Origin: an uncultured Bacteroidota bacterium
Lineage (GTDB): Bacteria; Bacteroidota; Bacteroidia; Flavobacteriales; Flavobacteriaceae
Direction: 5' to 3'
Assembly: GCA_937136025.1 (NCBI GenBank)
Contig: CAKZOC010000161.1
Location: 1 to 40,171 of the forward strand
DNA: 40,171 bases
The notes beneath the pieces were generated by a model, which was not told where the DNA came from, ran no database searches, and saw nothing but the letters and a program-made list of their open reading frames with translations. Positions 33,071 to 40,171 of this stretch are shown here, piece after piece. Each line of letters begins with the position of its first letter. Position 1 is the first letter of the stretch. A program made the position numbers and the translations under genes.

Positions 33071-33751
33071 GTGCCGTATTTCGAACTTAAAAAAGGGGAA
33101 GTGGGGTTTCCCCCTGCACACTTTGCCGATCTCGACGGACTGCTGGCGGTAGGAGGAGATATGACAGCTTCTCAATTGGTCCGCGGGTATCAAAGCGGAG
33201 TGTATTACTGGCACCATCCCATGAAGCACGTAAAATGGTGGTCTCCGGATCCCCGAATCGTCCTGGAAACCAACGCGTTTAGTGCTCCGGCGATGAATTC
33301 GGAGCCTGTATTTACAACTTCGGTAAACACCCGATTTGAAGAATTATTACGCCTGTGTCAACGCCTGAATAATGATAAAGAGGCCATGGGGCCTGCCTGG
33401 CTATCCGAACGGATGTTCCGGATTTTCACAGAATTATTTGAAAAGGGCAGGATACACGCCCAGGAAGTGGTCTGTAAAGGAAATCTGGTAGGTGGGTTTT
33501 TTGGAGTCTGTGTAGGGCATATGTGCTTTGGGGAGTATACTGCAGAGACGGTTCCGGGGGCTGCTGCTTTTGCCCTTGTCCGTGCTGTTGAAGCCCTTCG
33601 GGATAGGGGGATTGAGTGGATCGATATGCAAAAAGAAACGGCCCGGGTTAATTCCCTGGAGTACAAGGAGATTTCCCGATTGTCATTCGTGGATTATTGC
33701 AGGCGTGCAGGCGAAGGAGATCAGGAGAATTTAAACACCGCCACTTTATGA
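33071..33751 (+). CDS. Divergent leucyl/phenylalanyl-tRNA-protein transferase family protein
   Basis: The 226-residue protein starts at GTG 33071, where the family pattern begins. Family motifs are 'FPPAHFADLDGLLAVGGDM' (13-31), 'WWSPDPRIVLE' (56-66), 'LVGGFFGVCVG' and FGE (153-155), and a late 'DMQ' (185-187) where Aat has the catalytic Gln. Aat moves Leu or Phe from tRNA to N-terminal Arg/Lys of proteins, making them ClpS-ClpAP substrates. The usual 'SMFSR..DASK' and 'HLASLGA' segments are replaced here ('EYTAETVPGAAAF', 'ARVNSLEYKEISR'), so substrate use may differ. The stop overlaps the start of the TPR gene (ATGA), so translation is coupled. Confidence 0.8.
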   Translation: MPYFELKKGEVGFPPAHFADLDGLLAVGGDMTASQLVRGYQSGVYYWHHPMKHVKWWSPDPRIVLETNAFSAPAMNSEPVFTTSVNTRFEELLRLCQRLNNDKEAMGPAWLSERMFRIFTELFEKGRIHAQEVVCKGNLVGGFFGVCVGHMCFGEYTAETVPGAAAFALVRAVEALRDRGIEWIDMQKETARVNSLEYKEISRLSFVDYCRRAGEGDQENLNTATL

Positions 33752-35499
33752 AAACTTTTGAAGATTATATTACTGAGGCAGAACAACTCTTACAGTCTAA
33801 CAGACCCGAAGAAGCCCTTCCCAGTTTTGAAAGTGCCCTCAAAGTAGTTCCAACCACCCTTTTGAAGATGCAGATTGGAAATACGGTCGCCCGAATCAGG
33901 GAACTCACAGGGGCACGGCCGGAAGCCACCGCTCAGTTTTTAGAAGTTCTTGAGGTTCCCGATTCCGAAGCCCCTGAGATTCAGGAACAGCGGGCTTTGT
34001 CGCTAAATAATTTAGGCAGACTTTCGCTGCCCGAGGATCCGAAAACCGCCATCGGGTATTTCGACCAATCGATTGCTGTTTATACGGCCCTATCTGAGAT
34101 CGATAGTCGTTTTCATACCCACCTGGCACATTCTTTAATGGCCCGGGGGGAAGCCTATTACCTGAGAAAGAAATACTGGTATTCCAAAAAGGACTATAAG
34201 GCTGCACTGGAATTAAACAGGCGGCACGCAGAAGCTCTGGATGCGGATATGGAGGCTCTGGCACACTATCAGCTCGGGGCTATTTATACAGACGAATTCA
34301 ACGCTTATGACGCCCAGTCCAATTATCAAAAGGCGTTAGATCACTACCAGGCCGGGGCTGTCGAAAATCCACGGAAATATCGACCCCTTGTGGCCGCCTG
34401 TCAGAATAATCTGGCCGTTTCACATCTCCAGCTTGAGGGATACGATAAGGCACTGACACACTACCAGAAGACGTTGGAAGCGTACCAGTGGCTCTGCCAA
34501 GAAAAGCCGGAAACCTTTTTGCCATATCTCGCGGCCACCTATTCCAGTCTGGGGATACTCTATGCGGACAAAACGAACCGATATTCGGAAGCCTTACTGG
34601 CAGGTCAAAAAGCCATTGCCCTTTATGAAAACTTATCTGAAACCAGCCCGGATAAATTTCGCCACTACCTGGCGACGGCCTATCATAACTGCGGAATCTA
34701 TGCGCTGGAAACGCCTCAATGGAAGGATGCAGCTTCAAAGCTCCTAAAGGCTTTGGAATTGCGAAAGGAGTTGACAAACAGGTCGATGGAAGCGTTTGGA
34801 GCGGACTACTGCGTAACGGCTCTGAATATCCTGGAATTTTATCAACGCAAGTTGGAAGTGGATAAAGATATTCAGTTCCGGAGCAGGGGCCTGGAGCTAC
34901 TCGCGGAAATGGAACCCGTACTCACGTCTCTGCCGGAGAGTCCTTCCACGGCCAACATGAAAAACGATTTTGACTTTTTCGACACCTACTTTAACGGGAT
35001 CGATGCGGAGGAAATACAGACCCTGGACATTCTGGAAAAGATTCGGCATTGGGACCAGGAGATTGACAGTACATTGGAGTTGGATGAGAAAGGAGGGTAT
35101 CAGCAAAAGATATTGAAAAGCCTGGAAGTCTTTTATGAAAGTTTTCCAGACAATAGAACCCTCCGAAAGCCTTTTGTTTTGGCCTTGAATAATATGGCGT
35201 GGCTTAAACTTTGCCAGGGGGAAGTCAGGCAGGCGCAGCACCTACTCGCGAAGGCCGCAGCAAAGAAAATGGATCTTCCCGCGCTCCGGTGTAATCTGGC
35301 GCATTGTGCTTTGTTGGAAGGGAACACCTCTGAGGCCCTGGCGGGTTATGAGAAATTATTTGGGGAAAAGAATGAATCCAATTCTGATTTTCGGAAGGTG
35401 ATCCGGGAAGACATCAAAAAGTTTAAATCGTATGGGGTACTACCCGAAGGGGTGTTCCAGACCCTGGATACCGCTGGAATCCTGAAGTTCGCGAAGTAA
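33748..35499 (+). CDS. TPR-repeat protein coupled to the Aat-like gene
   Basis: The start at 33748 overlaps the preceding stop by 4 bp and begins a clean 583-residue protein. It is made almost wholly of tetratricopeptide-like helical repeats ('EQLLQSNRPEEALPSFESALK', 'DPKTAIGYFDQSIAVYTALSE', 'GYDKALTHYQKTLEAYQWLCQ', 'EALLAGQKAIALYENLSE', and a late 'AQHLLAKAAAKKMDLPALRCNLAHCALLEG'). No signal peptide or membrane segment is seen, so it is cytoplasmic. TPR arrays bind other proteins; the ligand is unknown. Coupling to the Aat-like gene suggests it works with that enzyme. Confidence 0.85.
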   Translation: MKTFEDYITEAEQLLQSNRPEEALPSFESALKVVPTTLLKMQIGNTVARIRELTGARPEATAQFLEVLEVPDSEAPEIQEQRALSLNNLGRLSLPEDPKTAIGYFDQSIAVYTALSEIDSRFHTHLAHSLMARGEAYYLRKKYWYSKKDYKAALELNRRHAEALDADMEALAHYQLGAIYTDEFNAYDAQSNYQKALDHYQAGAVENPRKYRPLVAACQNNLAVSHLQLEGYDKALTHYQKTLEAYQWLCQEKPETFLPYLAATYSSLGILYADKTNRYSEALLAGQKAIALYENLSETSPDKFRHYLATAYHNCGIYALETPQWKDAASKLLKALELRKELTNRSMEAFGADYCVTALNILEFYQRKLEVDKDIQFRSRGLELLAEMEPVLTSLPESPSTANMKNDFDFFDTYFNGIDAEEIQTLDILEKIRHWDQEIDSTLELDEKGGYQQKILKSLEVFYESFPDNRTLRKPFVLALNNMAWLKLCQGEVRQAQHLLAKAAAKKMDLPALRCNLAHCALLEGNTSEALAGYEKLFGEKNESNSDFRKVIREDIKKFKSYGVLPEGVFQTLDTAGILKFAK

Positions 35500-35581
35500 T
35501 GGCTCTTTCGTTTTGAAATTGTCAAATCGCAGTGCACAATTAGAATGTAAGGGTGATTATAGCTTATGCCCGGGACATTTG

Positions 35582-35589
35582 TATCTTTA
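35582..35589 (+). promoter_or_regulatory. Probable -7 element of the RidA-like gene
   Basis: TATCTTTA, one mismatch from TAnnTTTG, lies 22 bp before the ATG at 35612. Confidence 0.4.
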
Positions 35590-35611
35590 AGAGCACTAAA
35601 TTCTAAATTCA

Positions 35612-36172
35612 ATGAAAACCAAACTAAAGCCCTTTTTAAATCTATTCCTGTTCGCCTTTTTGTGCACCAGTACAAGCACACTTATTTCTGCTCAGGACAC
35701 CAACAAATACGATCCGGAAGCCAATCTTAAAGCTCTTGGGATTACCATTCCCGAGGCTTCCAATCCCGTGGCGAATTACGTCAATGCGGTCCGCGTTGGA
35801 AACCTTGTTTTCCTGGCCGGAAAGGGACCTAAAAAGGCGGATGGCGCTTATATCACGGGTAAACTGGGGGCGGATTTGACTGTGGAACAAGGCTATGAAG
35901 CGGCCCGTGTGGCAGGCATCAATCAGTTAGCCGTATTAAAGGCGGAACTCGGGAATCTCAACAAGGTAAAGCGACTTGTCAAAGTCCTTGGGATGGTGAA
36001 TGCGACGCAGGATTTCACAAACCAACCCGAAGTGATCAACGGGTATTCTGATCTTATGGTGGAAGTCTTTGGTGAACGTGGAAAACACGCCAGGGCTGCG
36101 GTAGGTATGGGGTCTCTTCCCAGGGGTATCGCTGTTGAAGTGGAGATGATTGTTGAGGTCTTTGAGGAGTAA
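35612..36172 (+). CDS. Secreted RidA/YjgF-family protein
   Basis: The 186-residue protein has a signal peptide (MKTKLKPFLNLFLFAFLCTSTSTLISA, within 1-28) followed by a full RidA domain: 'NYVNAVRVGNLVFLAGKGP', 'GYEAARVAGINQLAVLKAELGNLNKV', 'GERGKHARAAVGMGSLPRGIAVEVEMIVEV'. RidA hydrolyses reactive enamine/imine intermediates of PLP enzymes. The Arg equivalent to Arg105 of canonical RidA is kept in 'HARAAVG'. Export is unusual for cytoplasmic RidA but common in this secreted Bacteroidota subfamily. The true substrate outside the cytoplasm is unknown. Confidence 0.87.
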   Translation: MKTKLKPFLNLFLFAFLCTSTSTLISAQDTNKYDPEANLKALGITIPEASNPVANYVNAVRVGNLVFLAGKGPKKADGAYITGKLGADLTVEQGYEAARVAGINQLAVLKAELGNLNKVKRLVKVLGMVNATQDFTNQPEVINGYSDLMVEVFGERGKHARAAVGMGSLPRGIAVEVEMIVEVFEE

Positions 36173-36197
36173 GCACTGCTGTTTAAAGCTTCTTCTT

Positions 36198-36270
36198 GCC
36201 AAGAGATAGCTTCGTTTTTCCTTCTGCGAAGAAAAGGCTTCGCGCTCTTTGTGGCCAAGAGATAGCTTCG
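36198..36270. repeat. Short direct repeat in an intergenic region
   Basis: GCCAAGAGATAGCTTCG occurs at 36198-36214 and 36254-36270. The surrounding 36185-36330 is rich in GCTTCG-type words and a CCTGCCGGCAG palindrome further on. It resembles dispersed intergenic repeats of flavobacterial genomes rather than a gene. Confidence 0.5.
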
Positions 36271-36398
36271 CTTCGCTCGCTGTTCTTGTTAGCGCTCGTG
36301 TTGAAAATACAAAAACGTCATCTGCCTGCCGGCAGCTGGTTTTGTTTCCTCCCGTCCGCTTAAAAAAGCAAGCTTTTTACGCGTCCTGTCGGAAACAA

Positions 36399-36426
36399 AA
36401 CACCCGCGCCATGCGCGGGTGTTTTT
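36399..36426. terminator. Bidirectional intrinsic terminator
   Basis: A perfect 11-bp stem, AACACCCGCGC / GCGCGGGTGTT with loop CAT, has a T-run on the plus strand and T-rich sequence on the minus strand. It lies 12-15 bp after the 3' end of tRNA-Arg and should end that transcript; it also suits the RidA gene from the other side. Confidence 0.85.
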
Positions 36427-36437
36427 GTGTTTATTCG

Positions 36438-36509
36438 TAGCCCCGCCAAGAATCGAACTTGGATCTAAAGTTTAGGAAACTTCTATTCTATCCATTGAAC
36501 TACGGGGCC
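36438..36509 (-). tRNA. tRNA-Arg (anticodon CCT)
   Basis: On the minus strand the 72-nt sequence folds as a cloverleaf. The acceptor stem is GGCCCCG/CGGGGCT with discriminator A. It has a D arm with GTTCAATGGATAGAAT, an anticodon loop TTCCTAA with anticodon CCT on a 5-bp stem, and a T arm CCAAG-TTCGATT-CTTGG. The 3' CCA is not encoded. It decodes AGG. A strong terminator follows directly. Confidence 0.95.
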
Positions 36510-36549
36510 AAGGGCCTGCGAATTTATGAATACTTTTTAAAATCTTTGG

Positions 36550-36557
36550 TACCTTCG
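36550..36557 (+). promoter_or_regulatory. Possible -7 element of the moaE-moaC unit
   Basis: TACCTTCG lies 19 bp before the moaE start and is within one mismatch of TAnnTTTG. Confidence 0.35.
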
Positions 36558-36576
36558 CTACGAAAGGATTTTCAAA

Positions 36577-37020
36577 ATGAAGACTGAAAAAAAAATAAAC
36601 CTTTTTGTCCAGGGAGCCATCAGTCCGGAGTTTATTGCCGGTTCAATTGCGAAACACCAGCGTAAAACGCATATCGGGGCTCATGATATTTTTCTCGGCC
36701 AGGTCCGTGCGGACACCATCGACGGGAGAATCGTGGAGGCTATTGAGTACACGGCATACGAGGCTATGGCCCTTGAAAAAATTGTCGAAATACGGGAAGC
36801 GGCTTTTGCGGAGTTCGATCTGAGCTGTATGCATATTTACCACAGTTTGGGAAGTGTGGGCGTAGGGGAAATATGCCTTTTCGTATTCGTTTCCTCCCCT
36901 CACAGAAAAGAGGTTTTTACGGCCCTTCATCAGGTGGTGGAACGAATTAAAAAAGAGTTGCCCGTCTTCGGGAAAGAATGCTTCGGAGACGACAGTTATT
37001 CCTGGAAAATTAATCAATAG
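36577..37020 (+). CDS. moaE: Molybdopterin synthase catalytic subunit MoaE
   Basis: MoaE (147 residues) adds sulfur from MoaD thiocarboxylate to precursor Z (cPMP) to make molybdopterin. The N-terminus begins with 'INLFVQGAISPEF'. The core is 'GAHDIFLGQVRADTIDGRIVEAIEYTAYEAMALEKI', with 'HSLGSVGVGEICLFVFVSSPHRKEVFTA' and a C-terminal 'IKKELPVFGKE'. In E. coli the last motif reads PFWKRE; the shifted lysine here is a lineage variation. moaC follows after 2 bp. Neither moaD nor moaA is in the window. Confidence 0.95.
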   Translation: MKTEKKINLFVQGAISPEFIAGSIAKHQRKTHIGAHDIFLGQVRADTIDGRIVEAIEYTAYEAMALEKIVEIREAAFAEFDLSCMHIYHSLGSVGVGEICLFVFVSSPHRKEVFTALHQVVERIKKELPVFGKECFGDDSYSWKINQ

Positions 37021-37022
37021 TC

Positions 37023-37457
37023 ATGGTGGACATCACGCATAAAGACATTACCCTCAGAACAGCCACTGCAGAGGCCACCGTGGTGCTTTCAGAACAGGAA
37101 ACTCTGGAAGCCATTCAGGAAGGTCGTGTCCCAAAAGGAGATGTCTTTGAGATGAGTAAGGCGGCCGGATTGCTCGGGATAAAGAAAACACCTGAACTCC
37201 TCCCGGATTGTCACCCAATTCCCATAGAGGCTGCCCTTATTGCCTACGAGATTCACGGTCTTGAGATCCGGATCCTGGTGACAGTGAAGACCAATTACAA
37301 GACGGGTGTGGAAGTAGAAGCCATGCATGGGGCAAGTGTGGTAGCCCTCAATATGTACGATATGCTCAAGCCTCTTGATAAAGGGATAGAAATACAGCGT
37401 ATCCGTTTACTCGAGAAAAGGGGCGGCAAATCGGATATACACAGATCCAGGTCCTGA
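37023..37457 (+). CDS. moaC: Cyclic pyranopterin monophosphate synthase MoaC
   Basis: MoaC (144 residues) completes cPMP synthesis after MoaA. Family motifs are MVDITHK, 'KGDVFEMSKAAGLLGIKKTPELLPDCHPIPI', 'TGVEVEAMHGASVVALNMYDMLKPLDKG' and 'IRLLEKRGGKS' with the active-site lysines. Several positions usually invariant are varied (for example 'HGASVVALNMYDM' for 'TAVSVAALTIYDM'), but the catalytic set is kept. It is coupled to moaE with a 2-bp gap and converges on a hypothetical gene 17 bp beyond. Confidence 0.94.
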   Translation: MVDITHKDITLRTATAEATVVLSEQETLEAIQEGRVPKGDVFEMSKAAGLLGIKKTPELLPDCHPIPIEAALIAYEIHGLEIRILVTVKTNYKTGVEVEAMHGASVVALNMYDMLKPLDKGIEIQRIRLLEKRGGKSDIHRSRS

Positions 37458-37474
37458 TCGCCCGGCGTGCACTT

Positions 37475-38176
37475 TTAACGCAGGGACCAAATTTCATACA
37501 TAGGTTCCCCTTTGCTGTTTTTTCCTGTGTGATGCCAGTCTGCACCTTTGCGCTCAAATTCAAAACTAAGTTCGGCACCCACCCGTGAGTCGTCTCTTGA
37601 AAAGAATTCGATAACCTCGGTGTAAGTGCCCTCTTCGGCGGCGTAGCGACCTCCCCCTGTTCCTCTGAAGTCCATGGTTTCGACATTGTAGGCAATCCAT
37701 TGGAAGTGCCCATCAGATAAAAACTTAAGGGTTTTTCGAGGTGCACTGTCCCCACGTCTTTCCTGCCCCGTATCCGGACCTCTGGTCGCAAAGAGCCAAA
37801 GCCCATCCAGAGGTTGAGCAACTTCAGGTTGCCGGGTATAGGGCAGCGAAGCATTCTCATTAAACACCAATTGACCACTCTGAAAACCGATAATCGCCCG
37901 GAATTCCCGTTCTCCGTTTTGTTCAAAATCAGAGTTAAACTCCAAAGTTACTTTCAGACTGTCCTGCTCCACAGTATAATACCCTCCCAGGGTACTTATA
38001 AACTTGGCTGGATTAGAGTTGTACACGGTATGGACCATATAGGTGTCGGTGATCAGAAGCTGATAATTGCGCTTCCCGTTTTCCAGGCTTTCTGAAGCCG
38101 TATATACTCCTGGGGCAATCTGGCCCAGCATCAGCACAGGAAGCAATAGCAGTAAAAGAGTAGTGCAGTTTTTCAT
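37475..38176 (-). CDS. Secreted lipocalin-like hypothetical protein
   Basis: The 233-residue product has a signal peptide (MKNCTTLLLLLLPVLMLGQ) and a beta-rich mature part arranged as two related halves. Both contain a 'G.Y....(D/N)S..V...F' type strand pattern ('LGGYYTVEQDSLKVTLEFN' and 'AEEGTYTEVIEFFSRDDS'). This is the kind of secreted protein common in Bacteroidota genomes and annotated only as 'membrane or secreted protein'. No catalytic residues are evident. It is convergent with moaC and probably monocistronic. Confidence 0.75.
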   Translation of the reverse strand: MKNCTTLLLLLLPVLMLGQIAPGVYTASESLENGKRNYQLLITDTYMVHTVYNSNPAKFISTLGGYYTVEQDSLKVTLEFNSDFEQNGEREFRAIIGFQSGQLVFNENASLPYTRQPEVAQPLDGLWLFATRGPDTGQERRGDSAPRKTLKFLSDGHFQWIAYNVETMDFRGTGGGRYAAEEGTYTEVIEFFSRDDSRVGAELSFEFERKGADWHHTGKNSKGEPMYEIWSLR

Positions 38177-38208
38177 TCGGACGGGAATTTAGAGTTTTTG
38201 ACCACCTG

Positions 38209-38216
38209 CTAAGGTA
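38209..38216 (-). promoter_or_regulatory. Probable -7 element of the lipocalin-like gene
   Basis: Minus-strand TACCTTAG lies 32 bp before the ATG at 38176 and matches the TACCTTAAG elements found before two other genes in the window. Confidence 0.4.
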
Positions 38217-38316
38217 CATAATTCTCTTAAAGACTCCTTTTAACTCAGAGAAACAATTCTTTAAATTACTGATATATAATAGAGTAGGGCTAGGGTATAT
38301 TTTTTTTTCAAAACCC

Positions 38317-38345
38317 TTGTTTTTAACTAAAAATGACTTCATTTG
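38317..38345 (+). promoter_or_regulatory. Candidate promoter of the speA-speB operon
   Basis: TTG (38317-38319), an 18-bp spacer and TTCATTTG (38338-38345) form a -33/-7 pair with one mismatch in the -7 box. It implies a transcription start near 38352 and a 5' leader of about 270 nt before speA. Confidence 0.5.
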
Positions 38346-38351
38346 CAAGTG

Positions 38352-38572
38352 TAAACCAGTTTCATCCTGGTTTATAGCTGAACATCGTGAATCGTGTTTT
38401 TAGGTTCGGAGTACCGGGATTAAGGGAGTCATACCCGGGTACCGCCTTTAGAAAAGGCTACCGAAATTTAAAGCGAACTCCTGCATCTGTGAATTCGGGG
38501 TTTTTCCTTAACGGCAAAATCGCGGAGCACATCACTGCGTATTTCTTTTTGTGGCCGGATACCCCGGCCTTT
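38352..38572 (+). promoter_or_regulatory. Structured 5' leader candidate of the speA operon
   Basis: The leader contains four predicted stems. An 8-bp hairpin TAAACCAG/CTGGTTTA lies at 38352-38374. An outer helix GTTCG (38404-38408) with CGAAC (38474-38478) closes two hairpins, GTACCGGG/CCCGGGTAC (38411-38442) and GCCTTT/AAAGGC (38444-38458), a three-way junction. A GC-rich hairpin GGCCGG/CCGGCC (38553-38569) followed by TTT lies 50 bp before the start codon and could be an attenuator. I recognise no known riboswitch. An open frame from GTG 38387 to 38626 overlaps the speA start (ATGA), but its composition is unconvincing. Confidence 0.45.
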
Positions 38573-38622
38573 CGTAAGAATATGTTCTTGCCCATTTATC
38601 CCATACTAATACCTGTACAACA

Positions 38623-40092
38623 ATGAATGTCAGATTTCGGGATCTGATCGAACAGACCTACGAATTTCCTACAGAAGAGTTCTCACTGCATCAGTCAGAC
38701 CTCTTGTTCCATGGACTGAACCTCAGTGAACTGGTTGCACGCTATGGCAGTCCATTGAAGTTTACGTACCTCCCAAAGATTTCAGAGAACATAGGTCGGG
38801 CCAAGAATTGGTTTGCCTCGGCTATGGAGAAATACGATTACAAGGGGAAGTATTTCTACTGTTATTGCACGAAAAGCTCACATTTCAGATATGTTCTGGA
38901 TGAAGCCCTTAAAAATGATATCCATATCGAAACTTCTTCGGCCTTCGATATTAAGATCGTAGAGCAGTTGAAGCAGGAGGGCATGATTGACAAGGACACT
39001 TATGTCATCTGCAACGGGTTTAAAAGAGATGCCTATATCGAGAATATCGCCACACTCATCAATGGGGGGCAGCGTAATTGCATTCCTATCCTCGATAATT
39101 ACGAAGAGGTGGGGTTGCTTTCCAGTCGCATTCAGGATCGTTTTAAGGTGGGTATTCGAATTGCCTCGGAGGAGGAGCCCAAATTTGAGTTTTATACTTC
39201 CCGCCTGGGTATCGGGTATCAGAATATCGTGCCTTTTTACGACAAACATCTGAAAGATAACCCGAAAGTGGAGTTAAAGATGCTTCACTTCTTTATCAAT
39301 ACTGGAATCCGGGATACCGCATATTACTGGAACGAATTGTTGAAGTGTTTGAAGGTGTACATTGCTTTGAAAAAGCGATGCCCCTCGTTGGATAGTCTGA
39401 ACATCGGGGGTGGATTTCCAACTAAGAACTCCCTTTCTTTTGAATACGACTACCAGTATATGGTCGATGAAATAGTCAATCAAATCAATTTGGCCTGTGA
39501 AGAAGCCGAGGTGTCGGTTCCTAATATTTTTACCGAATTCGGAAGTTTTACCGTGGGAGAAAGCGGGGGGGCGATCTATCAGGTGCTTTATCAAAAACAA
39601 CAAAACGACCGGGAGAAATGGAATATGATTGACTCCTCATTCATCACCACACTTCCGGATTCCTGGGCCATCAACCGACGCTTTATCATGTTACCCATCA
39701 ACAGATGGAACGACACCTATGAGCGGGTGCTTTTAGGTGGGCTTACCTGCGACAGCGATGACTATTACAACAGCCAGCAGGATTTAAACGCGATATATCT
39801 GCCCAAATTTCAACATGAACGACCTTTGTATATCGGCTTTTTTAATACCGGGGCTTATCAGGAAACCATTGGGGGCTATGGAGGGCTTCAGCACTGCCTG
39901 ATTCCATATCCCAAACATTTGCTCGTAGACAAGAACGCAGAGGGCGGGTTTGAGGTTTCCCTCTTCAGGGAGCAGCAAACCGCAGAGGAGAATCTTAAAA
40001 TCCTCGGATATGCCCCGGAAAAAGACCTCGAAGAGGTGGAAGTTTTTGAAAACAGAGAATCACTATATTCAAATAAACCTATTTTAAAATGA
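38623..40092 (+). CDS. speA: Biosynthetic arginine decarboxylase (short SpeA type)
   Basis: The 489-residue PLP enzyme converts arginine to agmatine, the first step of putrescine synthesis. It has a fold-III alanine-racemase-like domain: 'YCYCTKSSHFRYVLDEALK' with the PLP lysine, 'HIETSSAFD', 'LHFFINTGIRDTAYYW', 'LNIGGGFPTKNS' and 'IFTEFGSFTVGESGG'. A beta domain with 'GLTCDSDDYY' and 'FFNTGAYQETIGGYGG' follows. It is shorter than the ~630-residue E. coli SpeA and matches the short Bacteroidota form. The stop overlaps the next start (ATGA), so speB is translated with it. Confidence 0.92.
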   Translation: MNVRFRDLIEQTYEFPTEEFSLHQSDLLFHGLNLSELVARYGSPLKFTYLPKISENIGRAKNWFASAMEKYDYKGKYFYCYCTKSSHFRYVLDEALKNDIHIETSSAFDIKIVEQLKQEGMIDKDTYVICNGFKRDAYIENIATLINGGQRNCIPILDNYEEVGLLSSRIQDRFKVGIRIASEEEPKFEFYTSRLGIGYQNIVPFYDKHLKDNPKVELKMLHFFINTGIRDTAYYWNELLKCLKVYIALKKRCPSLDSLNIGGGFPTKNSLSFEYDYQYMVDEIVNQINLACEEAEVSVPNIFTEFGSFTVGESGGAIYQVLYQKQQNDREKWNMIDSSFITTLPDSWAINRRFIMLPINRWNDTYERVLLGGLTCDSDDYYNSQQDLNAIYLPKFQHERPLYIGFFNTGAYQETIGGYGGLQHCLIPYPKHLLVDKNAEGGFEVSLFREQQTAEENLKILGYAPEKDLEEVEVFENRESLYSNKPILK

Positions 40093-40171
40093 GAAGTAAA
40101 GTAACCTTCGCGGGAATTTCCCCGGAGTTTGGCCAGTTAGAAACCGCACAGGTTGTGTTGATCCCCGTTCC
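40089..40171 (+). CDS. speB: Agmatinase/arginase family protein, 5' part only
   Basis: Only 27 codons lie in the window. They read MRSKVTFAGISPEFG followed by 'VVLIPVP', the N-terminus of ureohydrolases where 'IPVPYDGT' begins the fold. Position, 4 bp overlapping the speA stop, points to agmatinase, which releases urea and putrescine from agmatine. Confidence 0.75.
   Translation, partial: MRSKVTFAGISPEFGQLETAQVVLIPV

Noticed and set aside
38387..38626. 79-codon frame from GTG overlapping the speA start by ATGA
   Set aside because: Composition is not protein-like, and it runs through the predicted leader stems; the overlap is probably chance.

Overview
The window looks like a chromosomal segment of a marine-type member of the Flavobacteriaceae (Bacteroidota). 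The evidence is a CzcA pump fused to a TolC-type domain, Bacteroidota-style -7 promoter elements (TAnnTTTG and close variants) 17-70 bp before many start codons, weak Shine-Dalgarno sequences, many secreted hydrolases with 'AQ'-type signal peptides, and short SpeA-type arginine decarboxylase next to agmatinase. The species cannot be named from the sequence alone.

Region 1 (1-8400, all minus strand) is a metal-efflux locus. It holds a small secreted acidic/His-rich protein, a 1443-residue heavy-metal RND pump with a C-terminal outer-membrane-channel domain, and a lipoprotein adaptor. A membrane-anchored parvulin-like protein and a divergent HupE/UreJ-like membrane protein that runs off the left edge follow. 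Region 2 (8450-20910) holds mostly secreted or membrane-attached proteins: an M20 amidohydrolase, a PafA-like phosphatase, a CotH-kinase-like protein, a bestrophin-like membrane protein, a GNAT acetyltransferase, a DUF1080 protein, an S12 serine hydrolase, a large BNR/VPS10-like beta-propeller protein and a small lipoprotein.

Region 3 (21118-21854) is a two-gene unit of a small membrane protein and an XRE-type repressor, with repeated operator-like sites over its promoter. Region 4 (21950-32951) is a complete [NiFe]-hydrogenase system. It has a NicO-type nickel permease, a minus-strand run hyaA-hyaB-hyaC-hyaD-hypF-hypD-hypE and a divergent plus-strand hypA-hypB-hypC. The small subunit carries all six cysteines of the oxygen-tolerant [4Fe-3S] proximal cluster, so the enzyme is a respiratory, membrane-bound uptake hydrogenase. 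Nickel would enter through the permease and be buffered by the His-rich HypB. HypA/HypB would insert it after HypC-F build Fe(CN)2CO, HyaD would cleave the large-subunit tail, and the cytochrome b would pass electrons from hydrogen to quinone.

Region 5 (33071-40171, mostly plus strand) contains a divergent aat-like transferase coupled to a TPR protein, a secreted RidA protein, tRNA-Arg(CCT) with its terminator beside short repeats, moaE-moaC, and a secreted hypothetical protein. It ends with a speA-speB polyamine operon preceded by a leader of about 270 nt with a predicted three-way-junction fold. That leader is the best candidate here for an undescribed regulatory element.
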